Below are positions 45,134 to 53,425 of a stretch of 64,000 nt of DNA, piece after piece. The notes beneath the pieces were generated by a model that saw only the letters and a program-made list of their open reading frames with translations, was not told the DNA's origin and made no database searches. Source of the stretch: Pandoraea bronchicola (GTDB taxonomy: Bacteria; Pseudomonadota; Gammaproteobacteria; Burkholderiales; Burkholderiaceae); contig NZ_CABPST010000008.1 of the NCBI RefSeq assembly GCF_902459805.1, positions 162,584 to 226,583 of the forward strand, read 5' to 3'. Every line of letters starts with the position of its first letter. The stretch's first letter is position 1. The position numbers were made by a program, and so were the translations under genes.

Positions 45134-46189
45134 TTAGAAACGCTGCATTTCACACGTTTCGCAGCGGCCATCGCCATTGCACCAGGCGTCGGTGAGGGTC
45201 GTGCCGTCGGCGCCAAAAGTGATGTTGTGCTTCGCGCCGTAGCTCCCCGCGAGTTGCAAACGATCGCCAGCAAGCGTGCCCTGCACGGTGGTGTGAATGT
45301 TCGGTTCGACGTCGTCGACACTGCCGGTGACTTGTGCACCGTTGAGCGCGAGCGCCATCAGTCGTGTCATCGGCGAGCCCCAAAAACCCCACCACGGAGG
45401 GGCGTTCGTGCACAGACCGCGCCAGCGTCCCGACGGATTCACCACGCGCAACGGGGCCGGTGCGCTTGCCTGTGCGGCAGCGCCGGGCGCCATTGGCGGC
45501 GTAACGAGGGTCGTGCCTGCGGGCGGCGGCGCATCGATTGCCGCCACATCGCGCGCGACTTCCGGTGAGCCGGCACTCGTAGTATTCACCGCGTTTAACC
45601 CTGCCTTGTCGCCAATGGTGCTCGGCAATGGTGCGCCAGGCTGCGGTGTCGAAGCCGCAATGGCTGCGTTTTGCGACGCGGCAGCGGGCAGCGCGTAGGC
45701 GTTGCTGGCCGGTGGCTGCGCTGGGGCGGCAGGCGCAGCGCTGAACGTGCCTGGCGCACCGTCCACACGCGCCATGTCGGACGGCAGGCCATCGTTCGGC
45801 ACCGGTGCCGAGGCTGCTGCACACACGTGGCACGACATGTGAGAGAGGCTGCTGCGCGTCAGCGCACGCGTGGCATAGAGACGCTGCCCCCCCTGAGCGC
45901 CGTCGCGCAGAATCGTGACGTAAGGCGTGTCGTCGAGCTGATAGTCGACTTTTGCGCACGAGGGCGCGTCGGTTTGCAGCATGACGTCAGCAGAAAAAGC
46001 GCCGTTGACGGCCCGTATCGGGATCACCGACACCGATGCCGAACAGTCGGCAATAATCTGCGCGCAGTTACACGCGGTGACCGGCGTGCGCGACGCGCCA
46101 CCGGATTGCGCCTGCGCGTGCCCGGCCAAGCCGAGCATGCCCGCGACGAGCCATCCCGTCGCAACCCTCAAAGCACTGAAACCCCGCAT
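45134..46189 (-). CDS. Cys-rich secreted hypothetical protein
   Basis: Unrecognised 351-aa exported protein. A signal peptide ends at H-A-Q-A-Q. Cys residues cluster at the N-terminus (A-C-N-C and D-C-S-A-S), in the middle (S-C-H-V-C) and at the extreme C-terminus (W-C-N-G-D-G-R-C-E-T-C). An Ala/Pro/Ser-rich low-complexity linker separates two more structured parts. The final part (G-R-W-R-G-L-C ... G-T-L-A-G-D-R-L-Q-L-A-G-S-Y) looks like a small beta-sandwich. ATG 46189 is chosen because it opens the signal peptide. Divergent from the MFS gene. Confidence 0.65.
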   Translation of the reverse strand: MRGFSALRVATGWLVAGMLGLAGHAQAQSGGASRTPVTACNCAQIIADCSASVSVIPIRAVNGAFSADVMLQTDAPSCAKVDYQLDDTPYVTILRDGAQGGQRLYATRALTRSSLSHMSCHVCAAASAPVPNDGLPSDMARVDGAPGTFSAAPAAPAQPPASNAYALPAAASQNAAIAASTPQPGAPLPSTIGDKAGLNAVNTTSAGSPEVARDVAAIDAPPPAGTTLVTPPMAPGAAAQASAPAPLRVVNPSGRWRGLCTNAPPWWGFWGSPMTRLMALALNGAQVTGSVDDVEPNIHTTVQGTLAGDRLQLAGSYGAKHNITFGADGTTLTDAWCNGDGRCETCEMQRF

Positions 46190-46435
46190 GATGTTTCCCC
46201 GAATGTGGCGGCATAACCTATGCCGCGGATAGTCGATCAAAAGACGTCGGCTGACAAGCGCCGAAAACAGCGAAAAACAGGGGGAAACGGGGCCTCTATG
46301 GCGTATCGCATGCCATCGCAGCGTCACGCAATTATGAGATTTCGCCCGTATCCCGGTATCGATAGCGCGTTCTACACTCATGGATATTGGCCCCTCATTC
46401 AACGAGCCACTGCCCATTGGCTTCTGGAGACATGC

Positions 46436-47809
46436 ATGCTTGTCGATCGCACGAATGCCCCCGGCCGTTCCGATTTTCCCCTTCCCAGCGACCCTCCGAC
46501 GTTCCCTACGCCTGCCGCGAATCGCGTGCTTGCGATGCTCGCGACCCTCTTCTTCGCGATGGGGCTCATTACGTCGCTGAACGATATTCTGGTGCCTCAC
46601 TTCAAGGCGGCATTCGCGCTGACGTATCGCGACGCGGCGCTCATCCAGTCCAGCTTCTTCGCCGCATATTTCGTGGTGTCCTACCCGGCGGGGCAATACA
46701 CCGCGCGCGTCGGTTATCGACGGGCGCTGGTCAGTTCGCTGTGGCTCGCTGGCCTAGGATGCGCGCTGTTTTTCCCTGCGGCAGCGCTCACGTCCTACGC
46801 CTGTTTTCTTGCTGCGCTCTTCGTGCTGGCGAGCGGCATCACCTTGCTGCAAGTCGCGGTGAACGCCTATGTCGAGACATTGGGCTCGCGTGGCGCGGCG
46901 GCAAGCCGCCTCACGCTCGTGCAAGCGTTCAACTCGCTGGGAACGACCGTTGGGCCACCGCTCGCCGCGCTCTGGATCCTTGCGCCGCAGGCAACGAACG
47001 CGACCGGCCACGCCGTTGACAGCGTACGAGGCCCTTATGGGTTACTCGCAGCCGTGCTCGCCGCGGGCGGCGTGGTGATCTGGCGGCTGACACTGCCTGA
47101 GCCACGTACCAGTGACGCTTCGCGCCCGGGCTTGCTCGGTAACGTACGTAGCTTGATGGCACACCGTCCTTTGCGTTACGGCATCGTGGCGCTATTTCTT
47201 TATGTTGGGGCGGAAGTCAGTCTCGGCAGCTTCCTGATTGTCTACCTGACACAAACGGGCACGGGCATTCTCGACCACGCGCAGGCGAGCCGTTATCTGG
47301 CGTTTTATTGGGGCGGGGCGATGGTGGGGAGATTCGCTGGGGCGTGGCTGCTGCGCAAGGTGTCGCCGGGGCGGTTGTTGAGCCTGTGTGCGATGTACAA
47401 CCTGACGCTGACTCTTGCGTCGTTGGTGCTGCCCGCACCGTTGGCCATGTGGTTATTACTGGCGTGCGGTCTGGGCAACGCGATCATGTTTCCGACGATT
47501 TTCTCGCTGTCGGTGGGAGGCCTTGGTGCGCGCGTGAGCGAGGGGGGCGGGTTGATCTGCATGGCGATTGTCGGCGGCGCGGTGTTGCCGTACTTGCAAG
47601 GGGCGCTGGCGGACGGCATCGGAATCGTGCTGTCGTTCCTCGTGCCGGCGGTGGCCTATAGCTACATCGCGGGGTTCGGTGCATGGTGCGCACGCACCAT
47701 GCCTGAGGCTGCGTCCGATCCCGTCGCCCGCGATGAGACACCGGCCACGCACGCGAACATGGGCGGCCCGTCGAAAACGCGCGATCAGCCCGGTTTGCCG
47801 AACGTGTAG
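46436..47809 (+). CDS. MFS transporter, FucP/GluP sugar-type
   Basis: Twelve-helix MFS carrier (457 aa) of the fucose/glucose-galactose permease type, seen in F-F-A-M-G-L-I-T-S-L-N-D-I-L in helix 1 and F-F-A-A-Y-F-V-V-S-Y-P-A-G in helix 2. The ATG at 46436 is used because a TGGAGA ribosome site lies at 46424-46429 and the longer frame upstream is Arg-rich. Substrate is probably a sugar. The 3' end overlaps the convergent pagP gene by 25 bp. Confidence 0.86.
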   Translation: MLVDRTNAPGRSDFPLPSDPPTFPTPAANRVLAMLATLFFAMGLITSLNDILVPHFKAAFALTYRDAALIQSSFFAAYFVVSYPAGQYTARVGYRRALVSSLWLAGLGCALFFPAAALTSYACFLAALFVLASGITLLQVAVNAYVETLGSRGAAASRLTLVQAFNSLGTTVGPPLAALWILAPQATNATGHAVDSVRGPYGLLAAVLAAGGVVIWRLTLPEPRTSDASRPGLLGNVRSLMAHRPLRYGIVALFLYVGAEVSLGSFLIVYLTQTGTGILDHAQASRYLAFYWGGAMVGRFAGAWLLRKVSPGRLLSLCAMYNLTLTLASLVLPAPLAMWLLLACGLGNAIMFPTIFSLSVGGLGARVSEGGGLICMAIVGGAVLPYLQGALADGIGIVLSFLVPAVAYSYIAGFGAWCARTMPEAASDPVARDETPATHANMGGPSKTRDQPGLPNV

Positions 47810-48447
47810 CGTCCGAAGATAAACAGCACGTTGCCGTTGCCTTTGCCGCCGGGCACATAGGCGGTCGAGACGGATGCGCGCCCCACGCCGATTTCCGCGA
47901 GGGGCAGCGCACCGGGGAAGGGCACGCCGCCAAGCGTGTCGGAACGCGACATCAGAAAGACGGTGTAGCCGAGACCGAATCGGACAGGGCCCGCATTCGC
48001 GACGTTCCAGATTCGTCCGTAGCCCGCCATCGGCGACCAGTCGTTGTGCGAATCCTTGAACGCCATTGCGTAGAGCATGCGCGAGCCGTTCTTGCCATCG
48101 GACAACACGCGCCCGTAGCCGAGCCCCCAAGGGTTTTCGTTGTACTGCGCGATCTTTTCGCTCGTGTACGCGAAGCGCAAGTGATGCGTATGCAGTGGCA
48201 CGTAAAGATCGCTTGCCCCCTGCGTCGCCACGTCGCGAAGTTCATCGACGATGGCGCCGGTCCAGGTTGAGATGCCGCCTGGGGCATCGTCGGCCTGTGC
48301 CGCGAGTGGTGACAGGCATATCAGTGCAGTGCCGAGTGCCGCGAGCGAGCGGCGGCAAGGGCGCTGCGAAATCCGGGAAGGTGAGGCAAGCGGTGCGAGT
48401 CGAATCGGTAGCGCGAGCCGCCCGGTGAGTTGGGGGTTCGTAGGCAT
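47785..48447 (-). CDS. pagP: Lipid A palmitoyltransferase PagP
   Basis: Outer-membrane eight-stranded barrel enzyme (220 aa) that moves palmitate from phospholipid to lipid A, raising resistance to cationic peptides. The family stretch around H-H-L-R-F-A-Y then Y-N-E-N-P-W-G-L-G-Y-G is intact, as is L-Y-A-M-A-F-K-D-S, which supplies catalytic-region His/Asp/Ser. The signal peptide is preceded by a basic extension of about 30 residues, so an internal start is possible. Membrane lipid remodelling here parallels the hopanoid and phosphonolipid genes. It converges on the MFS gene. Confidence 0.93.
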   Translation of the reverse strand: MPTNPQLTGRLALPIRLAPLASPSRISQRPCRRSLAALGTALICLSPLAAQADDAPGGISTWTGAIVDELRDVATQGASDLYVPLHTHHLRFAYTSEKIAQYNENPWGLGYGRVLSDGKNGSRMLYAMAFKDSHNDWSPMAGYGRIWNVANAGPVRFGLGYTVFLMSRSDTLGGVPFPGALPLAEIGVGRASVSTAYVPGGKGNGNVLFIFGRYTFGKPG

Positions 48448-48708
48448 GGTTGAGTGCGATCATTTTGCGAGAAACCTGTCGATGGCAAGCGTCGACATCG
48501 TGCGGACGAATCGGGCGAGACGGACATCGGCGTTATCGCCACGGTATCGCGCGCCCGGCATTCACGTCTCTAGACCCACTGTCTGTCGCAAAAGTTCGAA
48601 GTGCCGTCGATTTGCGCGAATGCCCATTGCCGGGGCACGGGTTGACCGAACCTGCTGCGCGGCAAAGATATCCTTTTGCATCAACGAGATATCAGGGATA
48701 TCGACGTG

Positions 48709-48743
48709 TTATTCACCGGGTTGTGAACATTTTCTGTGGATAA
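48709..48743 (+). repeat. DnaA-box-like 35-bp element, copy 1
   Basis: Layout: TTATTCACC, GGG, TTGTGAACA, 5-bp spacer, TGTGGATAA. The last 9-mer (48735-48743) is the exact reverse complement of the consensus DnaA box TTATCCACA; the first 9-mer is a relaxed box in the opposite orientation. Confidence 0.8.
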
Positions 48744-48882
48744 CACGGCCACATACAGGGACGCTCGTACATGCCTTGCACCGCGCATCCACCGGCAATC
48801 AACACGACCCAGCGCGGGCGCAGCAAATGCGCGCTGCATTTTTTCGCCGTCCGATCAATAACTTGAGTCGTCTATCCGCGAG

Positions 48883-48917
48883 TTGTCCACTGGCTTGCAA
48901 ACAGATTCTGTGGATAA
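48883..48917 (+). repeat. DnaA-box-like 35-bp element, copy 2
   Basis: Layout: TTGTCCACT, GGC, TTGCAAACA, 5-bp spacer, TGTGGATAA (48909-48917). Spacing is identical to copy 1, which starts 174 bp upstream. Confidence 0.8.
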
Positions 48918-49028
48918 CCATCCCGCTTGTGATCCCACACCTCGCCTTGTTTTGCAGCACATGGCACAACTTTCGCGCTCGGCGATTCTTCCCTGTCGAA
49001 TCAGCGGCTTGCCATGCTTTTCCGCAAG

Positions 49029-49063
49029 TTATCAACGGGCTTGTGAACAAAAAATGTGGATAA
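49029..49063 (+). repeat. DnaA-box-like 35-bp element, copy 3
   Basis: Layout: TTATCAACG, GGC, TTGTGAACA, 5-bp A-spacer, TGTGGATAA (49055-49063). It starts 146 bp after copy 2 and lies just before an A/T-rich stretch, as a DnaA-box cluster beside an unwinding region would. Confidence 0.8.
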
Positions 49064-49179
49064 GCAGCGACTTTTGGAAATCCCAATATGTGGGATTGTA
49101 TTTTACATATTGACATTTTAGTTGCCGCGGAATTACGATGCGCCTCATACCGGTGGACGGACACGTTCAGGAGACGACA

Positions 49180-50124
49180 GTGACGGAACGACGCAAACAG
49201 AAAGTGGCGATCATTGGCTCGGGCAACATCGGCACCGACCTGATGATCAAGGTGATGCGCAACAGTGAGCATCTGGAAATGGGCGCGATGGTCGGCATCG
49301 ATCCGGCTTCGGATGGATTGGCACGCGCGCAGCGGCTGGGTGTGCCGGTGACGGCTGGCGGCATCGACGGTCTGCTCGCGATGCCGGGCTTCGAAGACAT
49401 TCGCATCGCGTTCGACGCCACGTCGGCCAAGGCGCACGCGCATCACAACGAGCTGTTGCAAGCGCGCGGCGTGCAGGTGATCGATCTGACGCCTGCGGCC
49501 ATCGGCCCGTACGTGATTCCGTCGATCAACCTCGACGCGCATCTGGATGCCCGCAACATCAACATGGTGACGTGCGGCGGTCAGGCGACCATTCCGATGG
49601 TCGCGGCCATCTCGCAAGTGGCGAAGGTGCATTACGCGGAGATCGTCGCGTCGATCTCGAGCAAATCGGCGGGCCCCGGCACGCGCGCGAACATCGACGA
49701 GTTCACCGAAACGACGTCGAAGGCGATTGAAGTGCTGGGGGGCGCATCGCGCGGCAAGGCGATCATCGTGCTGAATCCGGCCGAGCCGCCGCTCATCATG
49801 CGCGACACCGTGTTCGTGCTGTCTGAGCCGGGCGATCAGGCCGCCATCGAAGCCAGCATTCAGGCGATGGTCGACAAGGTGCACGCCTATGTGCCGGGCT
49901 ACCGTCTCAAGCAGCAGGTGCAGTTCGAGTTGTTCGACGCGTCGCGTCCGCTCAACGTGCCGGGCCTGGGCAAACTTACCGGCCTGAAGACCTCGGTCTT
50001 CCTCGAAGTGGAAGGTGCCGCGCACTATCTGCCGGCCTATGCGGGCAATCTCGACATCATGACCAGCGCTGCGCTGGCCTGCGCCGACCGTATCGCCGCC
50101 ACCCGCCTGGCGCTTGCCGCTTGA
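49180..50124 (+). CDS. mhpF: Acetaldehyde dehydrogenase (acylating)
   Basis: NAD-dependent, CoA-acylating acetaldehyde dehydrogenase (314 aa) that works in a channelled complex with the aldolase MhpE. The N-terminal [12 protein letters not shown] motif and the catalytic Cys in [10 protein letters not shown] are present. The GTG at 49180 is preferred to an in-frame ATG at 49138 because AGGAGA (49169-49174) precedes it at normal spacing. mhpE follows. No other meta-cleavage genes are in the window. Confidence 0.93.
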   Translation: MTERRKQKVAIIGSGNIGTDLMIKVMRNSEHLEMGAMVGIDPASDGLARAQRLGVPVTAGGIDGLLAMPGFEDIRIAFDATSAKAHAHHNELLQARGVQVIDLTPAAIGPYVIPSINLDAHLDARNINMVTCGGQATIPMVAAISQVAKVHYAEIVASISSKSAGPGTRANIDEFTETTSKAIEVLGGASRGKAIIVLNPAEPPLIMRDTVFVLSEPGDQAAIEASIQAMVDKVHAYVPGYRLKQQVQFELFDASRPLNVPGLGKLTGLKTSVFLEVEGAAHYLPAYAGNLDIMTSAALACADRIAATRLALAA

Positions 50125-50158
50125 ACGTCGCACGCGCTATCAGGAGACACACCTCATC

Positions 50159-51178
50159 ATGACGCAGAAAAAGCTCTATATCTCCGACGTGACGCTGCGC
50201 GACGGCAGCCACGCGATTCGTCACCAGTACAGCGTCGCCAACGTGAAGGCGATTGCCGCTGCGCTTGACGCCGCACGCGTCGATTCCATCGAAGTGGCGC
50301 ACGGCGACGGCCTCGCCGGTTCGAGCTTCAACTATGGTTTCGGCGCACATACCGATCTCGAGTGGATCGCCGCCGTGGCCGAGACCGTCAAGCACGCCAA
50401 GGTTGCCACGCTGCTGCTGCCGGGCGTGGGCACCGTGCACGACCTGCGCGCAGCCTACGATGCCGGCGCTCGCGTGGTCCGTATCGCGACGCATTGCACG
50501 GAGGCCGACGTCTCCCGTCAGCACATTGCCTACGCACGCGAGCTGGGCATGGATACGGTCGGCTTCCTGATGATGAGCCACATGACCACGCCGCAGCATC
50601 TTGCCGAGCAGGCCAAGCTGATGGAGTCATACGGCGCGACCTGCATCTATGTGGTGGATTCCGGCGGCGCACTGGGCATGAACGACGTGCGTGAGCGCTT
50701 CCGTGCATTCAAGGATGTGCTCAAGCCCGAGACGCTCACCGGCATGCACGCGCACCACAACCTGAGCCTCGGCGTGGCGAACTCCATCGTTGCGGTGGAA
50801 GAGGGCTGCGATCGCATCGACGCGAGTCTCGCGGGCATGGGCGCGGGTGCGGGCAATGCGCCGCTGGAAGTGTTCATCGCGGCCGCATCGCGTCTGGGTT
50901 GGAACCACGGCTGCGATCTGTACACGTTGATGGATGCGGCTGACGACATCGTGCGTCCGCTGCAAGACCGCGCCGTGCGCGTGGATCGTGAGACGTTGGC
51001 ACTCGGCTATGCCGGTGTGTACTCGAGCTTCCTGCGTCATGCAGAAGCGGCGGCAGCGCGCTACGACCTCAAGACTGTCGATATTCTCGTTGAGCTGGGC
51101 CAGCGTCGTATGGTGGGCGGTCAGGAGGACATGATCGTCGACGTCGCGCTCGATCTGCTCAAGCGTCGCGCGGCATAA
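50159..51178 (+). CDS. mhpE: 4-hydroxy-2-oxovalerate aldolase
   Basis: Class II aldolase of the HMGL/DRE-TIM family (339 aa) that cleaves 4-hydroxy-2-oxovalerate to pyruvate and acetaldehyde, handing the aldehyde to MhpF. Features: [10 protein letters not shown] at the start (metal Asp and catalytic Arg), E-V-A-H-G-D-G, and metal-binding H-A-H-H-N. ATG 50159 follows the mhpF stop by 34 bp. The message ends at the hairpin at 51234-51255. Confidence 0.94.
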   Translation: MTQKKLYISDVTLRDGSHAIRHQYSVANVKAIAAALDAARVDSIEVAHGDGLAGSSFNYGFGAHTDLEWIAAVAETVKHAKVATLLLPGVGTVHDLRAAYDAGARVVRIATHCTEADVSRQHIAYARELGMDTVGFLMMSHMTTPQHLAEQAKLMESYGATCIYVVDSGGALGMNDVRERFRAFKDVLKPETLTGMHAHHNLSLGVANSIVAVEEGCDRIDASLAGMGAGAGNAPLEVFIAAASRLGWNHGCDLYTLMDAADDIVRPLQDRAVRVDRETLALGYAGVYSSFLRHAEAAAARYDLKTVDILVELGQRRMVGGQEDMIVDVALDLLKRRAA

Positions 51179-51233
51179 CGTACTTAAGTAATGACGTACT
51201 GACGTATTGGCATCGCCGACGCGGCAACGAAGC

Positions 51234-51267
51234 CGGCCCTTCCACGGAAGGGCCGTTTTTCTTTTTG
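51234..51267 (+). terminator. Terminator of mhpF-mhpE
   Basis: Ten-bp perfect stem (CGGCCCTTCC/GGAAGGGCCG, 2-nt AC between arms, so the loop opens by a few pairs) followed by a T-rich tract at 51256-51267. Confidence 0.9.
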
Positions 51268-51286
51268 CGCCGGCCGACGATATGGA

Positions 51287-52078
51287 TCAGCGTCCGTTGC
51301 CGGACCAGCCGAGTTGACGGCTGATCTTTGCGGCGGCGTCTTTGACTCGCGGCACGAGTTCCTGCATGCGCTCGCGGCTCATATACTTGGTCGTGCTCGA
51401 GATGCTGATGGCGGCCACGATATGCTGGCTTGCGTCATACACCGGCGCCGCCACGCAGCGTATCTGCGGCGTGTCGTCTTCCAGATCGAAGGCGCAACCC
51501 AGGCGGGCATAGTCATGCATGCGTGCGAGCCATGCTTGCGTGTCAACCGGATGCGAGGGCACTTGCGTCTGGTAGTGCTCGAGCTGCGCCTGCCACGCGT
51601 CTTCGTCCTGATCGAGCAGCAGCGCTTTGCCCACGCCGGTCACGCAGATCGGCTTGCGCCCGCCGATACGCGAACTGATTTCCACGGCGCGCTGCCCAGG
51701 CAACTTGTCGAGGTACATCACCTCCCAGCCATCGGCGACGGCCAGATGCACGGTGTCCTGCGTCTCGCTCGCCAGCAGTTCCAGCGTTGGCCGGGCGATG
51801 CGCGGCAAGTCGATCTGGCGATACGCGAGAAACCCCAGCTCGATGAGCTTGTTGCCCAGCCGATAGCCGCGGCGCGGCTCAAACCGCAGATACCCCGCGT
51901 GAACGAGCGCCGAGGCAATGCGGTGCGTCGTCGACGGCGTGATGCCGGTGTGTGCCGAGAGGGCCGGCACGGTGTCGATGCCGGCGGCGACGGCTTCCAC
52001 GATATCGAGGCCGCGGAAGAGGGTCTGACTGGCAAGTGTGCGGGGGCGATCGGCCTCCGGGGACTTCGGCTTCGCCAT
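51287..52078 (-). CDS. IclR-family transcriptional regulator
   Basis: A 263-aa IclR regulator: winged HTH at ~15-75 (V-P-A-L-S-A-H-T-G-I-T-P-S-T-T-H-R) and a GAF-like effector domain to the C-terminus, with the family pattern G-V-G-K-A-L-L. The ATG at 52078 overlaps the PilZ gene stop (TGATG), so both lie on one message although they seem unrelated in function. Control of the convergent mhpFE genes is possible but not shown by any operator. Confidence 0.88.
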   Translation of the reverse strand: MAKPKSPEADRPRTLASQTLFRGLDIVEAVAAGIDTVPALSAHTGITPSTTHRIASALVHAGYLRFEPRRGYRLGNKLIELGFLAYRQIDLPRIARPTLELLASETQDTVHLAVADGWEVMYLDKLPGQRAVEISSRIGGRKPICVTGVGKALLLDQDEDAWQAQLEHYQTQVPSHPVDTQAWLARMHDYARLGCAFDLEDDTPQIRCVAAPVYDASQHIVAAISISSTTKYMSRERMQELVPRVKDAAAKISRQLGWSGNGR

Positions 52079-53025
52079 CAGGCCCCCCCGAGCGCGAGCA
52101 GGCGCTCGTAGACGTAACACTTGAGTGCGACGTAATGCGAGGGTTCCAGCACCGGCAATTCGATGCCGTGAAGATGACTGCCGTCGTCGCCCTGTTGAAC
52201 GCCGCGAATCGTGCCGGTGGCTTCGATAGGCATGTCGATATCGCCAACGCGCACGCGAAACGCCAGTTGCATGCTGTCGCCGGGCACCCCGAGCGGCGTG
52301 TCGGCCAGCAGCGAGACCCCCTCGGCGCTCACGTCCTGAAGCAAGGCGAGGTGACGCGCCTCGCCCATGCTGACCGAGACGACCAGCTTCGCGGGCACGC
52401 GCTGCGAACGGCGCAGCACCTTGCGGCGAATCTGTGCGGGTGCCGAAAGAATGACGTATTCGAACGGCACTCGCTCGACCCGCTCGACCGTGCACACGAA
52501 GTGATAGATGTCTTCGCCGGAGAACGTCCATAGTTCGAGCCGCTCGCTCGCCTGCAGGGTGGGGGGCGCGGCGCGGCCCGTCGGCGCGGTAACGAAGAGC
52601 ATCTGATTCGGCGCATGACCGATCACGCGCGTGCGCACCCGCTGCGATCCGGCTCCCGGTGGCAACTGAATCTGCAGCCAATCGCCGGGGCGCAAATTGA
52701 GGTCGGTGAGTGCGTACTGCGGTTGGGTCGCGCTGGCGGTGGATGCTGCTGTGTCCGTGTCCGACGGCAAAGTGGCGGCAACGTCGGGCGGTGCGGCTTC
52801 GTCTGCGCCGAGATTGGCGACCCGGTGTGGCTCGAAGGAGGTGAAGAGCCAGTCGCGCCCGGCCTGCGAGGGGACGATGTCGCCTTCGGCAAGCAGCGGT
52901 TCGCCGTTTCGATCGACGATGGCCCAGGGCAGGGCTTCACCTAGCGGGATCTCGTCCCGCGTGAGCGGGACGAGGGGAAGCGGGGTGGCGGGTGCCGCAG
53001 GCGCTTGAGAGGGGGTAGTGGACAT
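52078..53025 (-). CDS. PilZ-domain c-di-GMP-binding protein (YcgR-like)
   Basis: A 315-aa protein with an Ala/Pro/Thr-rich N-terminus, a YcgR-N-like beta domain (~120-205) and a C-terminal PilZ domain (~205-310). Both c-di-GMP motifs are intact: R-R-x-x-R in L-R-R-S-Q-R and D-V-S-A-E-G (DxSxxG). YcgR-type proteins slow flagella when c-di-GMP is high; this copy may regulate motility or another surface process. ATG 53025 is selected; the upstream frame is not conserved-looking. It overlaps the iclR start. Confidence 0.82.
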   Translation of the reverse strand: MSTTPSQAPAAPATPLPLVPLTRDEIPLGEALPWAIVDRNGEPLLAEGDIVPSQAGRDWLFTSFEPHRVANLGADEAAPPDVAATLPSDTDTAASTASATQPQYALTDLNLRPGDWLQIQLPPGAGSQRVRTRVIGHAPNQMLFVTAPTGRAAPPTLQASERLELWTFSGEDIYHFVCTVERVERVPFEYVILSAPAQIRRKVLRRSQRVPAKLVVSVSMGEARHLALLQDVSAEGVSLLADTPLGVPGDSMQLAFRVRVGDIDMPIEATGTIRGVQQGDDGSHLHGIELPVLEPSHYVALKCYVYERLLALGGA

Positions 53026-53425
53026 AGGGGCTTGGTGCGCGCGGCAGGCGCGCTCGCGTTTGTGCGTAGAAATGTTGTGGACCATTGGCCGGCTGGCACG
53101 GTTGGCGTCGGCACACCGGCTTCGCGGCAATGCCAGCGAAGTGGGTACTCGCCAGAGCGTGCGGGCAGGACCGCAGACGTCCGGTGTGGCGAAAGTCTAC
53201 CGCGCCGCATCGACACTTGGCGAGGGGGGGCATTCCTTGGCTTGTGCAAACTGCGTAAGTGGGCGCTCGCTGGGGAGCGGCTGCGCGTCACGTCCGTTAT
53301 CGTCGAGACCGGATTGCCGGGGCTGGCGTGCGTGCCCGCTCGACGGGGCGCCACGCGTTCGGTGTTGTCTGCCTATAGTCGACGGTTTGCCGGCGCGCCC
53401 GGCGACGACCATGTGGGGGGAAGCG
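53026..53425. other. Divergent spacer between PilZ gene and unknown gene
   Basis: About 400 bp. The plus-strand frame that continues into the next gene is open here too, but its translation is Arg/Cys-rich and lacks a ribosome site, so it is treated as non-coding. No other signal was recognised. Confidence 0.4.

Larger units (their letters stand above)
48448..49179. other. 732-bp gene-free region with DnaA-box-like repeats
   Basis: No credible gene on either strand. It contains three 35-bp elements (listed as repeats) and an A/T-rich patch at about 49085-49128 next to mhpF. pagP and mhpF point away from it, so it also holds both promoters. Confidence 0.6.

Noticed and set aside
48709-49063. 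35-bp elements considered as a CRISPR or REP array
   Set aside because: Copies are 146-174 bp apart with unrelated, uneven spacing and their conserved parts match DnaA-box consensus instead.
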